A stretch of DNA of 59,848 nucleotides, from the NCBI GenBank assembly GCA_023405815.1, contig JAEXXM010000001.1, positions 1 through 59,848 on the forward strand. The letters are read 5' to 3'. The notes under the pieces are model-generated. The model had not been told where the DNA came from. It did not search any database and saw only the letters and a list, made by a program, of their open reading frames with translations. This DNA comes from Pseudomonadota bacterium. GTDB taxonomy: Bacteria > Pseudomonadota > Alphaproteobacteria > Rhizobiales > Hyphomicrobiaceae. The position numbers and the translations under genes were made by a program. Below are positions 16,984 to 25,319 of this stretch, piece after piece. How positions within the stretch are numbered: the stretch's first letter is position 1; the number at the start of each line of letters is the position of its first letter.

Positions 16984-18276
16984 ATGTCAGACACTCCGTC
17001 AGTGCCGAAGTTCGACACCCTGGCCGTGCATGCCGGGGCCGCCCCCGATGCTTCGACCGGCGCCCGCGCGACGCCTATCTATCAGACGACATCGTTCGTC
17101 TTCAACGATGCCGACCACGCCGCAGCCCTGTTCGGCCTCGAGGCGTTCGGCAACATCTACACCCGCATCACCAATCCGACCCAGGCGGTGCTCGAAGGGC
17201 GCATCGCGGCCCTCGAGGGCGGCACCGCTGCGCTCGCCGTCGCCTCGGGCCACGCGGCACAGTTCCTCGTCTTCCATACGCTGCTCGAGCCGGGCGACGA
17301 GTTCGTTGCTGGGCGCCAGCTCTACGGCGGCTCGATCAACCAGTTCAATCACTCCTTCAAGAAGTTCAACTGGAACGTCGTTTGGGCGGACTCCACCGAT
17401 CCGGCAAGCTTCGAGAAGGCGATCACGCCGAAGACGCGCGCCATCTTCGTTGAATCGATCGCCAACCCCGGCGGCATCGTCGTCGATCTGCCCGCCATCG
17501 CCGCCATCGCCAAAAAGGCCGGCGTGCCGTTCATCGTCGACAACACCCTGGCGACGCCCTACCTCTGCCGCCCCAAGGAGTTCGGCGCCGACATCGTCGT
17601 GCACTCGCTGACTAAGTTCATCGGCGGCCACGGCAACTCCATCGGCGGCGTGCTCGTCGACAGTGGCACCTACGACTGGCTCGGCGCCAAGCACCGCTAC
17701 AAGACGCTCGTCGAGCCGAACGCCTCCTACAATGGCCTCAAGATCGCCGAGACGTTCGGCAACTTCGCCTTCGCCATCGCCGCCCGCGTCATGGGGTTGC
17801 GCGACCTCGGCCCCGCCATCTCGCCGTTCAACGCCTTCCTGATCCTGACGGGCGCGGAGACCTTGCCGTTGCGCATCGCGCGCCAGAGCGAGAACGCGCT
17901 GGCCGTCGCCGAGTGGCTGGAGAAGCACCCGAAGGTCGCATGGGTGAGCTACGCCGGCCTGCCGTCGAGCAAGTACCACGCACTCGCAAAGAAGATCGTG
18001 CCGAAGGGCGCCGGGGCCGTGTTCACCTTCGGCTTGAAGGGCGGCTACGACGCGGGCGTCAAGCTGGTCTCGAGCCTGAAGCTCTTCAGTCTGCTCGCCA
18101 ACATCGGCGACACGCGCAGCCTCGTCATCCATCCCGCCTCGACGACGCACCGCCAGCTCACCGACGAGCAGCGCACTGCCGCCGGCGCCGGTCCCGACGT
18201 CGTGCGTCTGTCGGTAGGCATCGAGGACAAGGCCGACATCATCGCCGACCTCGAGCAGGCCCTGGCGCAGATCTAG
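16984..18276 (+). CDS. metY: O-acetylhomoserine sulfhydrylase (PLP-dependent)
   Basis: The 430-aa Cys/Met-metabolism PLP enzyme has TLAVHAG near the start, YTRITNPT, ALASGHAA-type VASGHAAQ, VDNTLATPYL, and the PLP lysine in HSLTKFIGGHGN (Lys about 210). Length and the FGLKGGYDAG and GDTRSLVIHPASTTH motifs place it with MetY, which makes homocysteine from O-acetylhomoserine and sulfide, rather than the shorter MetB/MetC. GGGAGA lies 5 bases before the ATG. No S-adenosylmethionine riboswitch was convincing upstream. Homoserine dehydrogenase and homocysteine methyltransferase, also in this window, belong to the same branch. Confidence 0.93.
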   Translation: MSDTPSVPKFDTLAVHAGAAPDASTGARATPIYQTTSFVFNDADHAAALFGLEAFGNIYTRITNPTQAVLEGRIAALEGGTAALAVASGHAAQFLVFHTLLEPGDEFVAGRQLYGGSINQFNHSFKKFNWNVVWADSTDPASFEKAITPKTRAIFVESIANPGGIVVDLPAIAAIAKKAGVPFIVDNTLATPYLCRPKEFGADIVVHSLTKFIGGHGNSIGGVLVDSGTYDWLGAKHRYKTLVEPNASYNGLKIAETFGNFAFAIAARVMGLRDLGPAISPFNAFLILTGAETLPLRIARQSENALAVAEWLEKHPKVAWVSYAGLPSSKYHALAKKIVPKGAGAVFTFGLKGGYDAGVKLVSSLKLFSLLANIGDTRSLVIHPASTTHRQLTDEQRTAAGAGPDVVRLSVGIEDKADIIADLEQALAQI

Positions 18277-18281
18277 CGATC

Positions 18282-18662
18282 CTACGCTGCCACGCGCTCG
18301 ATTGAATCGACGCGGTCGGGATAGAAGGCGACGTGACCCTTGATCTCGCTTACGGCGTCGTAGGGCTCCTCGTAGGTCCACACCGCGTTGAGCGAGCGCT
18401 CGCCACCGGAGGGAACACTGTAGTAGCTGCACTCTCCTTTGTAAGGGCAGTACGTCACGTGCTTGGTGCGCGTCAGCAGGCTCATGTCGACGTCCTGGCG
18501 CGGAATGTAAAGAACTGGCGGATAGTCGGCTTCGCGCAACCTCAGCGCTGCCGTGGTGTCGGCCAGCGTGCGGCCCGCTACCTTGACGATGATGCGCGCG
18601 TGCTCGCGCGAGATGGTGATCGGGTGCTGCGGACCCGGGACCAGCATCGGCTTGGTGGCCAT
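18282..18662 (-). CDS. DUF427 domain protein
   Basis: The 126-aa protein starts MATKPMLVPGP with GGAGG 8 bases upstream; an ATG 8 codons earlier was rejected for that reason. It has the DUF427 pattern: HPITI near the N-terminus, IVKVAGRTLADT, PPVLYIPRQDVDM, TYCPYKGECSYY and AWTYEEPYD-like VWTYEEPY. The family is a small beta-rich fold of unknown function, common in proteobacteria and actinobacteria. It converges with metY five bases away. Confidence 0.88.
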   Translation of the reverse strand: MATKPMLVPGPQHPITISREHARIIVKVAGRTLADTTAALRLREADYPPVLYIPRQDVDMSLLTRTKHVTYCPYKGECSYYSVPSGGERSLNAVWTYEEPYDAVSEIKGHVAFYPDRVDSIERVAA

Positions 18663-18751
18663 CGTGGAGCCTCCCAAGAGCTGCACATGCCCGGCTATCT
18701 AGGAGCTGAAGGCATCTCTTTCAAATTGCCATCTCTGGACGTCGCGCCGGG

Positions 18752-19771
18752 CTATTCGACCTTCTTCGACAGCTTCGCGATGCCGACGGTTTGCCGGTGC
18801 CAGTCCTTGATCGGCATCGCCGGAAATCCTCCGACGACGGTCTTCGCGGCGACGTCGCGCATGACGCCGCTCTTGGCGGCGATCTGTGCGCCCGATCCGA
18901 TGGTGAGGTGATCGGCGACGCCCGTCTGCCCGCCCATCATCACGCCGTCGCCGACGACCGTGCTGCCGGCGATGCCGACCTGCGCGCAGATCACGCAATG
19001 CCGTCCGAGGCGCACGTTGTGGGCGATATGCACGAGGTTGTCGAGCACCGAGCCGGCGCCGATCATGGTGTCCTCGGTGGCGCCGCGGTCGATCGCGCAG
19101 TTGGCGCCGATCTTGACGCTCTCTTCGATCACGACGCGGCCGAGTTGCAGCATGCGCTCGAGGCCCGCCGGCCCCGGCACGAAGCCAAATCCCTGCGAGC
19201 CGATGGTGACGCAGGTCTCGATCTCGACGCGATGACCGATCAGCGCGTGGCTGATCGCACAATTGGCGCCGATGCGGCAGTCGTTGCCGATCAGCACGCC
19301 GTCGCCGATGACGACGTTGGCGCCGATGTAGCAGCGCTCGCCGATGTCGACGTCGCGTCCGATGACCGCGCCGGCATCGATCTGCGTTCCCGAGCCGATG
19401 CAGGCGCTGGGATGCACATTGGCGCGCTCGTGCGCGCCGGGAGTGGGCTGCGTTTGCGGATAGAACAGCCGCCCGACCTGGGCGTAGGCGCGCCGCGGAT
19501 CGCGCACGTAGATGAGCCGGCTCGACGCCGGCGCATGGTGCGCCAGCTTGCGGCTGATGATGATGGCGCCGGCGCGCGAAGGCGCCAATGCATCGACATA
19601 GCGCGCATCGGAAAAGACGCTGATGTGATCCGCCTCCGCGGCCTCGAGCGTGGCGATGTCGTGAATGGGCACGCTCTCGTCGTCGGGCAGCAGCGGCTCG
19701 GCGCCGATCAGCGTCGCGATGTCGGACAGCGTGAACGGGCCGGCGCGATTGAAGAAACGGGCGTCGGCCAT
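18752..19771 (-). CDS. lpxD: UDP-3-O-acylglucosamine N-acyltransferase, copy 1
   Basis: The 339-aa left-handed beta-helix acyltransferase has the LpxD N-terminal uridine-binding domain (residues 1-105), then hexapeptide repeats (about 115-300). The catalytic His is in HIAHNV (about residue 251), with IGSQGFGFVPG upstream, and the C-terminal helix begins at GGFPAMPIKDW. LpxD adds the second 3-hydroxyacyl chain in lipid A synthesis using acyl-ACP. No other lpx, fabZ or bamA gene is adjacent, unlike the usual bamA-lpxD-fabZ-lpxA cluster. A second, divergent lpxD lies at 37501-38568. Confidence 0.92.
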   Translation of the reverse strand: MADARFFNRAGPFTLSDIATLIGAEPLLPDDESVPIHDIATLEAAEADHISVFSDARYVDALAPSRAGAIIISRKLAHHAPASSRLIYVRDPRRAYAQVGRLFYPQTQPTPGAHERANVHPSACIGSGTQIDAGAVIGRDVDIGERCYIGANVVIGDGVLIGNDCRIGANCAISHALIGHRVEIETCVTIGSQGFGFVPGPAGLERMLQLGRVVIEESVKIGANCAIDRGATEDTMIGAGSVLDNLVHIAHNVRLGRHCVICAQVGIAGSTVVGDGVMMGGQTGVADHLTIGSGAQIAAKSGVMRDVAAKTVVGGFPAMPIKDWHRQTVGIAKLSKKVE

Positions 19772-20036
19772 TGATTCACCTTTGTACGCTGAGCGCTACT
19801 ACACGTCCGGGAAGCGGAAACGCGCCAGCATCCCGCCAGCGCGCATTGCGGTGCATCATACGCCATCGGCGGACAACGCGCATCAGCGTGTTTTGGTTGC
19901 GCCGACACCCATCTGGGCCCCCGGTAAGGCAGCTTCTGTCCTGCGGCTAGTCGCGGCCTTTCAAAGCGGGGGCAGCTTCTTCATTGTGCGCGAGCCGCAT
20001 CCTTCTGAGGTGCGCCGGACCATTGGAAGCCGCGCC

Positions 20037-20966
20037 GTGTCGAAGTTGCAGACAGTCGTCGAAGAAATCACCGACGAGATGCGGGCCATGCCCCAACGCG
20101 GTGACGTTGCGACCTACATTCCCGAGCTGGCACGTGTCGACCCGAAGCTCTTTGCCCTGGCGGTCGTAGACGCGCAGGGGGAGGTCTACACCGGTGGCGA
20201 CGCCGACGTGCCGTTCTCCATCCAGAGCATCTCCAAGGTGTTCACGCTCACCCTCGCGCTGGGCAAGATCGGCGACCGCCTCTGGAACCGCGTCGGCCGC
20301 GAGCCATCGGGTAGCCGCTTCAACTCCATCGTTCAGCTGGAGTTCGAGAAGGGCATCCCGCGCAACCCCTTCATCAATGCCGGCGCCATCGCCGTTACCG
20401 ACGCCATCATCGGCGGGCACCAGCCGCGCGAGACGCTTGGAGAGATCCTGCGCTTCATGCAGTTCCTCGCCGCCGATGATTCCGTATACATCGACGACCG
20501 CGTTGCGGCATCCGAGCAGCGCACCGGCTTCCGCAACGCGGCGCTCGCCAACTACATGAAGTCGTTCGGCGTCATAGAGAACCCCGTCGACTTCACCCTC
20601 GGCGTCTATTTCCACCACTGTGCGATCGCCATGTCGTGCCGCCAGCTCGCCTTGTCTGGCCGCATCTTTGCGCACTTCGACAGCGATCCCGGCGCAATCC
20701 TGCCGGTGGTGACGGCCGAGCGTGCGCGCCGCATTAACGCGCTGATGCTCACCTGCGGTCATTACGATGGATCGGGGGAGTTCGCTTATCGCGTAGGGCT
20801 GCCCGGCAAGAGCGGAGTAGGGGGCGGCATTCTCGCAATAGCGCCCGGCAAGGCCTCGATCGCCGTCTGGTCGCCGGGGCTCGATGTCTCGGGCAACTCG
20901 AAGCTCGGTCAGCTGGCGCTGGAGCGTCTCAGCAGGCGAATGGAGTGGTCGATCTTCGGAGCGTGA
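20037..20966 (+). CDS. glsA: Glutaminase
   Basis: The 309-aa protein is a serine-dependent beta-lactamase-like glutaminase: FSIQSISKVFTL holds the Ser-x-x-Lys catalytic pair, followed by EPSGSRFNS, NPFINAGAI, and YVYF-type motifs ending in GKSGVGGGI. It hydrolyses glutamine to glutamate and ammonia. The start is a GTG at 20037 (reads VSKLQTVVEEITDEM) with GGAAG 7 bases upstream; the open frame to 19665 adds an unlikely leader. The gene lies 675 bases before glnII, which performs the opposite conversion. Confidence 0.93.
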   Translation: MSKLQTVVEEITDEMRAMPQRGDVATYIPELARVDPKLFALAVVDAQGEVYTGGDADVPFSIQSISKVFTLTLALGKIGDRLWNRVGREPSGSRFNSIVQLEFEKGIPRNPFINAGAIAVTDAIIGGHQPRETLGEILRFMQFLAADDSVYIDDRVAASEQRTGFRNAALANYMKSFGVIENPVDFTLGVYFHHCAIAMSCRQLALSGRIFAHFDSDPGAILPVVTAERARRINALMLTCGHYDGSGEFAYRVGLPGKSGVGGGILAIAPGKASIAVWSPGLDVSGNSKLGQLALERLSRRMEWSIFGA

Positions 20967-21005
20967 CGCCCGGATTGGCGCCACGCGCGGACAAGCCGTG
21001 CGGAC

Positions 21006-21206
21006 CTACCGGCCCCGGGCCTCATCGACGGCAGCTTCGTGGTACCAGCTGCTTCCGCATACGATCTTGGGTGCGCGCTCGATAGCCTCGGCACGCAGGG
21101 GGAGGTAGGTAAGTGTCGTGGCTTCACGCTTCCGGCTGGTCGGGGGGCGACCTCCGGCGGGGAACGTATAGATCTTCGCCGTGGGGCGTTGCTGCTGGGG
21201 GTTCAT
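21006..21206 (-). CDS. DUF2735 protein next to GSII
   Basis: The 66-aa protein has the DUF2735 pattern: AKIYTFPAGGR near the N-terminus and VCGSSWYHEAAVDEA near the C-terminus. In rhizobia such genes are found beside glnII, as here, where it is divergent from glnII across a 435-base region. Its function is unknown; a role in controlling or accompanying GSII under nitrogen limitation is inferred from position. The start ATG has a purine-rich GAGAGAAGAG upstream. Confidence 0.85.
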   Translation of the reverse strand: MNPQQQRPTAKIYTFPAGGRPPTSRKREATTLTYLPLRAEAIERAPKIVCGSSWYHEAAVDEARGR

Positions 21207-21641
21207 CTCTTCTCTCTTTCTCGTTCTCTCTTCTCCTCTACAGCGCTGGTACGCTGGAACGGGATCATCTCACGATGTGTGAGTCCTTCCGATGCCAAAC
21301 TAGAGTCGTGCCCAAATAACGTGCAGCAAATGCTCACATTATAGGCACGCCAGAAATTGCATCTTTCGCTAGCATTCCCGCCAAGGTGAACCCACCCAGC
21401 AGCCACCGGTTCCGTGCTTAAGCGCGGCCAGCACCGGACGAGGTTCGCCTGCAACGCGCGGGGAGGTCGGATTGGTCGGTGACGTGCTTCGAGGTCTGGT
21501 TCGAGTGATCTCGTCGTCATCCGGGGACCTTCGGCCTCGTTTCGCAACGCATCATGAGACCCGTCCGGCGTCGAGGCTGATGGCCTCTCCCGGGCATCAG
21601 GATTGATCCAGCCATCGCGTCGTCATTAGGAGAGACTGAGC
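21207..21641. other. Divergent control region between DUF2735 and glnII
   Basis: These 435 bases contain no gene and must hold the promoters of both flanking genes. A T/C-rich tract lies at about 21206-21245. No perfect sigma-54 promoter was found; the best glnII candidate is listed separately. Confidence 0.5.
21473..21488 (+). promoter_or_regulatory. Weak sigma-54 promoter candidate for glnII
   Basis: TGGTCGGTGACGTGCT has GG and GC at the spacing required for the -24/-12 elements, but matches TGGCACG-N4-TTGCW only partly. Rhizobial glnII genes are commonly controlled by sigma-54 and NtrC, which is why the site was looked for. It lies about 155 bases before the glnII start. Confidence 0.25.
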
Positions 21642-22676
21642 ATGACGAAGTACAAGCTCGAGTACATTTGGCTCGACGGTTACACACCTGTTCCCAATCT
21701 GCGCGGCAAGACGCAGATCAAGGAATACAGCGCGTTCCCGAGCCTCGAGGAACTGCCGCTGTGGGGCTTCGATGGCAGCTCCACGCAGCAGGCCGAAGGT
21801 CATAGCTCCGATTGCGTCCTCAAGCCGGTCGCCGTTTATCCGGACCCCGCGCGTACCAATGGCGCCCTCGTCATGTGCGAAGTCATGATGCCGGACGGCG
21901 TCACGCCGCACGTTTCGAACAAGCGCGCCACCATCCTCGATGATTCCGGCGCCTGGTTCGGTTTCGAGCAGGAGTACTTCTTCTATAAGGACGGCCGCCC
22001 GCTCGGCTTCCCGGTAGAGGGCTATCCCGCCCCGCAGGGCCCCTACTACACCGGCGTTGGCTTCAAGAACGTGGGCTCGGTCGCGCGCCAGATCGTCGAG
22101 GAGCATCTCGACCAGTGCCTCGCGGCCGGCATCAACCACGAGGGCATCAACGCCGAGGTGGCGAAGGGCCAGTGGGAATTCCAGATCTTCGGTAAGGGCT
22201 CTCGCACCGCCGCCGACCAGATGTGGATGGCGCGTTACCTGATGCTCCGCCTCACGGAGAAGTACGGCATCGACATCGAGTTCCACTGCAAGCCGCTCGG
22301 CGACACCGACTGGAACGGCTCGGGCATGCACGCGAACTTCTCGACCGCCTACATGCGCGAAGTCGGCGGCAAGGACTACTTCGAGGCCCTGATGAAGGCG
22401 TTCGACAAGAACATCATGGACCACATCAACGTCTACGGCCCGGACAACCACATGCGTCTGACCGGCAAGCACGAGACCGCGCCGTGGAACAAGTTCAGCT
22501 ATGGCGTTGCCGACCGCGGCGCTTCGATCCGCGTCCCGCACTCGTTCGTCAAGAACGGCTACAAGGGCTACCTTGAGGATCGCCGCCCGAACTCGCAGGG
22601 TGACCCCTACCAGATCGCTTCGCAGATCCTGAAGACGATCTCGGAAGTGCCGACCGCCGCCGCCAAGGCCGCGTAA
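21642..22676 (+). CDS. glnII: Glutamine synthetase type II (eukaryotic type)
   Basis: The 344-aa length and motifs LWGFDGSST, DPARTNGALVMCEV, WFGFEQEYF (metal Glu), GINAEVAKGQWEFQIF, and NGSGMHANFST identify GSII rather than the 470-aa GSI. It makes glutamine from glutamate, ammonia and ATP. The conserved ASIRVP segment contributes to the substrate pocket. AGGAGA lies 8 bases before the ATG, and a strong terminator follows. GSII in rhizobia is usually an auxiliary enzyme expressed under nitrogen limitation and is not adenylylated. Confidence 0.96.
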   Translation: MTKYKLEYIWLDGYTPVPNLRGKTQIKEYSAFPSLEELPLWGFDGSSTQQAEGHSSDCVLKPVAVYPDPARTNGALVMCEVMMPDGVTPHVSNKRATILDDSGAWFGFEQEYFFYKDGRPLGFPVEGYPAPQGPYYTGVGFKNVGSVARQIVEEHLDQCLAAGINHEGINAEVAKGQWEFQIFGKGSRTAADQMWMARYLMLRLTEKYGIDIEFHCKPLGDTDWNGSGMHANFSTAYMREVGGKDYFEALMKAFDKNIMDHINVYGPDNHMRLTGKHETAPWNKFSYGVADRGASIRVPHSFVKNGYKGYLEDRRPNSQGDPYQIASQILKTISEVPTAAAKAA

Positions 22677-22703
22677 GGCTCGATCAGACGAGACCAAAAT
22701 GCC

Positions 22704-22737
22704 GGCGCCGAACCTCCGTTCGGCGCCGCTTTCATTT
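22704..22737 (+). terminator. glnII: Rho-independent terminator of glnII
   Basis: GGCGCCGAAC and GTTCGGCGCC make a perfect 10-bp stem with a CTCC loop, followed by GCTTTCATTT. An A-run on the left side could let it also stop transcription from the convergent gene at 22742. Confidence 0.85.
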
Positions 22738-22741
22738 GAGG

Positions 22742-23698
22742 CTAGGCAGCGGCGAGCGTTTCGCATGCTGCGCCGATGCAGGCGATATGCCGATCGTCGG
22801 TGCCGCAGCATCCTCCCACCACCGTGATGTGTGGGAACCGCTCTACGAGCTTGCGATACTGTGCTCCAAGCTCATGCGGGTCGCCTGCATCGAGATCGAG
22901 GGCCTCGTTGAGCTCGGCGTGGCTGCGCTTCGATGCGTTCGCTCGCAGGCCACGCAGCCGCTTTACCCACGAGGGGCCCCCGGCGAGTGTTGTCGCGAAA
23001 TGAGTCGGATGCGCACAGTTGATCATGTAGTAGGCAGGCCAGCCGTCGGTCGCGCGGTCGACCGCAGCAATTGCATCGCCCAGGTGATCACCGGCTGGCA
23101 GGCGCCCGTCCGTCTCTAGCGTAAACGAGATGGCCACTGGCATTCCGACCGCCCGGGCGGCGCGGGCGATGCCGATGGCCTCGTTTACGTTGGTGAGTGT
23201 AAAGGCACCGACCATGTCCGCTTCGCTGTCGGCGAAGACTGCGATCTGCTCGGCGTGATAGGCTTCAGCCGTCGCGACGCTCATGATCTCGCCCGCAACG
23301 TAGCCGTCGCCGCGCGGGCCGATCGCACCGCTCACAACCATCGGCGCCACCGTCGCTTCGTATTCCTCGCGAAGCTCGACCATGAGCGAGATGGAGTCGC
23401 GGTTCACCGCTGCCAGCGCCTCGCGCGAGTAGCCGAGCTTGGCGCCCCAGTCGGCGCTCGCACGCCACGTCGGCGTATCGAGCACGAAGCCGTAGCCACC
23501 ACTCTTCGCCGCCTCGACGTACGGACGATAATAGTCACGTAGCGTCTCGCGGCCGTCGACAGTGCGCATAAGATCGAAAGCCGCAAAGTGCGCCAGCTCG
23601 ATGCCCTTGTGAAAAATCAGCGTCGTCTCCAGGCCGCCGTCGGTGAGGAACAGCCGTTGATCGTCGAGTTGCGGCAGGCGGTGTCGATACTTGGCCAT
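22742..23698 (-). CDS. Homocysteine S-methyltransferase family protein
   Basis: The 318-aa protein carries the zinc site of the family: a Cys in INCAHP and the Cys pair in VVGGCCGTDDRH. The N-terminal LTDGGLETTLIF and the segment GAIGPRGDGY match betaine/S-methylmethionine-type homocysteine methyltransferases such as MmuM. The methyl donor cannot be read from sequence. It converges with glnII and stands alone. Confidence 0.88.
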   Translation of the reverse strand: MAKYRHRLPQLDDQRLFLTDGGLETTLIFHKGIELAHFAAFDLMRTVDGRETLRDYYRPYVEAAKSGGYGFVLDTPTWRASADWGAKLGYSREALAAVNRDSISLMVELREEYEATVAPMVVSGAIGPRGDGYVAGEIMSVATAEAYHAEQIAVFADSEADMVGAFTLTNVNEAIGIARAARAVGMPVAISFTLETDGRLPAGDHLGDAIAAVDRATDGWPAYYMINCAHPTHFATTLAGGPSWVKRLRGLRANASKRSHAELNEALDLDAGDPHELGAQYRKLVERFPHITVVGGCCGTDDRHIACIGAACETLAAA

Positions 23699-23900
23699 CG
23701 TTGGTTCTCCACATTGGTCCTTGCTCCGCTGACCGCGAACCTATGATCGCCGGTAAGCCGCCGATAGCCGACGCATGGTGCAGTTCCGACACTCAGGAAT
23801 TTGCTTCGTTGCGTCAATGACTTGCGAGCATTTGGGTGCACTGGGGGCGCCCCGAGTAGTGCCCGCTCCCGGCTGAGGTTGACCTGAGGTACAGTTGAGA

Positions 23901-24527
23901 ATGGATTTCGAGGCACCCAGGCGGCGTGGCGACGCCAGAGAGCGCATTCTGCAGCTCGCCGAAGCGGCGGTGCTGGAGAAGGGATTCGCCGCTACCTCGA
24001 TCGACGAGCTGATCGCAGCCGCCGGCATCACCAAGAGCGGCTTCTTCTATCACTTCAAAGACAAGACGGAGCTCGCCCGTGTCTTGCTCGTCCGCTACAT
24101 CGAGCGCGAGACGGCGCTGTTCGACGATCTCTTTGCCCGGGCCGATGCCCTCAACGAAGATCCACTGCACGGATTTCTCGTCGGCTTGAAGCTGCTCGCG
24201 GAGCTGGTGAGCGAGTTGCCGACCGGACACCCCGGGTGCCTCATCGCCGCTTACTGTTATCAAGACAGACTCTTCGATCAGCAAGTGCGTGACCTCAACG
24301 CCCAGGCGGTGCTTGCCTGGCGCCGGCGCTTCCACACGCGGCTCGAGCTCATCGCGGCGCGCTATCCGCCGCGCGTTCCGGTCGATCTCGATGCGCTCGC
24401 CGACATGCTTTCGGCCGTCACCGATGGCGGCATCATCCTGTCGAAGGTGCTGAAGGACAAAGATGCACTGCCGCGCCAGATTCTGCTCTATCGCGACTTT
24501 GTCCGCCTCGTGTTCGGCGGGGCCTGA
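23901..24527 (+). CDS. TetR/AcrR family transcriptional regulator
   Basis: The 208-aa protein has an N-terminal helix-turn-helix (ARERILQLAEAAVLEKG, then ATSIDELIAAAGITKSGFFYHFKDK, residues about 12-55) followed by a helical ligand domain with HPGCLIAAY. The start ATG at 23901 follows a GAGG; a TTG at 23895 is also in frame. Its target is not clear: it diverges from the homocysteine methyltransferase gene across about 200 bases and converges with the VIT-family gene. Confidence 0.88.
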   Translation: MDFEAPRRRGDARERILQLAEAAVLEKGFAATSIDELIAAAGITKSGFFYHFKDKTELARVLLVRYIERETALFDDLFARADALNEDPLHGFLVGLKLLAELVSELPTGHPGCLIAAYCYQDRLFDQQVRDLNAQAVLAWRRRFHTRLELIAARYPPRVPVDLDALADMLSAVTDGGIILSKVLKDKDALPRQILLYRDFVRLVFGGA

Positions 24528-24566
24528 TACGTCTCCGGTGGGTCGCAGTGAAGCGCATCGCTTGCC

Positions 24567-25268
24567 CTATAAACTCGCCCCCACGAGCTTGCCGATGCCG
24601 GCGGTGAGCGCCATGGCGAAGGCTCCCCAGAACACGACGCGCAGGCCCGCGCGCCAGATGTTGGCGCCGCCCGCCTTCGCCCCGATGGCGCCGAGCGCCG
24701 TAAGGAATAAGAGCGAGGCGACTGTGACGACGGGTATGATCGCGCCGGCCGGAGCGAGCAGCGTCGCTAAGAGCGGCATGGCGGCGCCAGCAGCAAACGT
24801 CGCTGCCGATGTGAGCGCCGCCTGGATCGGACGCGCCGTGGTTATCTCCGAGATGCCGAGCTCATCGCGCGCGTGCGCCCCGAGTGCATCCTTCGCCATG
24901 AGCTGATCGGCCACCTGCCGCGCCAGCCCGATCTCGACGCCGCGTTTGGCGTAGATCTGCGCCAGCTCCTCGCGCTCTGCCGTCGGATCGTCCTTGAGCT
25001 CCTGGCGCTCGCGCCCGAGCTCGGCGTTCTCGGTATCCGCCTGCGAGCTGACCGACACGTACTCCCCTGCCGCCATCGACATCGCGCCGGCGACAAGCCC
25101 TGCGATGCCGGCGATGAGCACGTTCTGGTGCGAGCCGTCCGCCGCTGCGACACCTGAGATGAGGCTCGCCGTCGAAAGGATGCCGTCATTGGCGCCGAGC
25201 ACGGCCGCGCGCAGCCAGCCGATGCGGCCGACCAGATGATGCTCGTCATGTTTCGGCAGACGGCTCAT
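24567..25268 (-). CDS. VIT1/CCC1 family iron/manganese transporter
   Basis: The 233-aa protein starts with the cytosolic segment HHLVGRIGWLRAAVLGANDGIL and continues with GVAAA, GAMSMAAGEYVSVSSQAD (TM2 region with the conserved Met and Glu), and a middle helical loop rich in Glu (ERQELKDDPTAEREELAQIYAKRG) that binds metal in plant VIT1. Three further membrane segments close the protein. It most likely exports Fe2+ or Mn2+ from the cytoplasm. No metal-regulator box was identified. Confidence 0.9.
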   Translation of the reverse strand: MSRLPKHDEHHLVGRIGWLRAAVLGANDGILSTASLISGVAAADGSHQNVLIAGIAGLVAGAMSMAAGEYVSVSSQADTENAELGRERQELKDDPTAEREELAQIYAKRGVEIGLARQVADQLMAKDALGAHARDELGISEITTARPIQAALTSAATFAAGAAMPLLATLLAPAGAIIPVVTVASLLFLTALGAIGAKAGGANIWRAGLRVVFWGAFAMALTAGIGKLVGASL

Positions 25269-25319
25269 GGCTGATGCTCGTTAGCGGAGACAGAATGTGC
25301 CTTGCGCGTGTAGGTGGCT

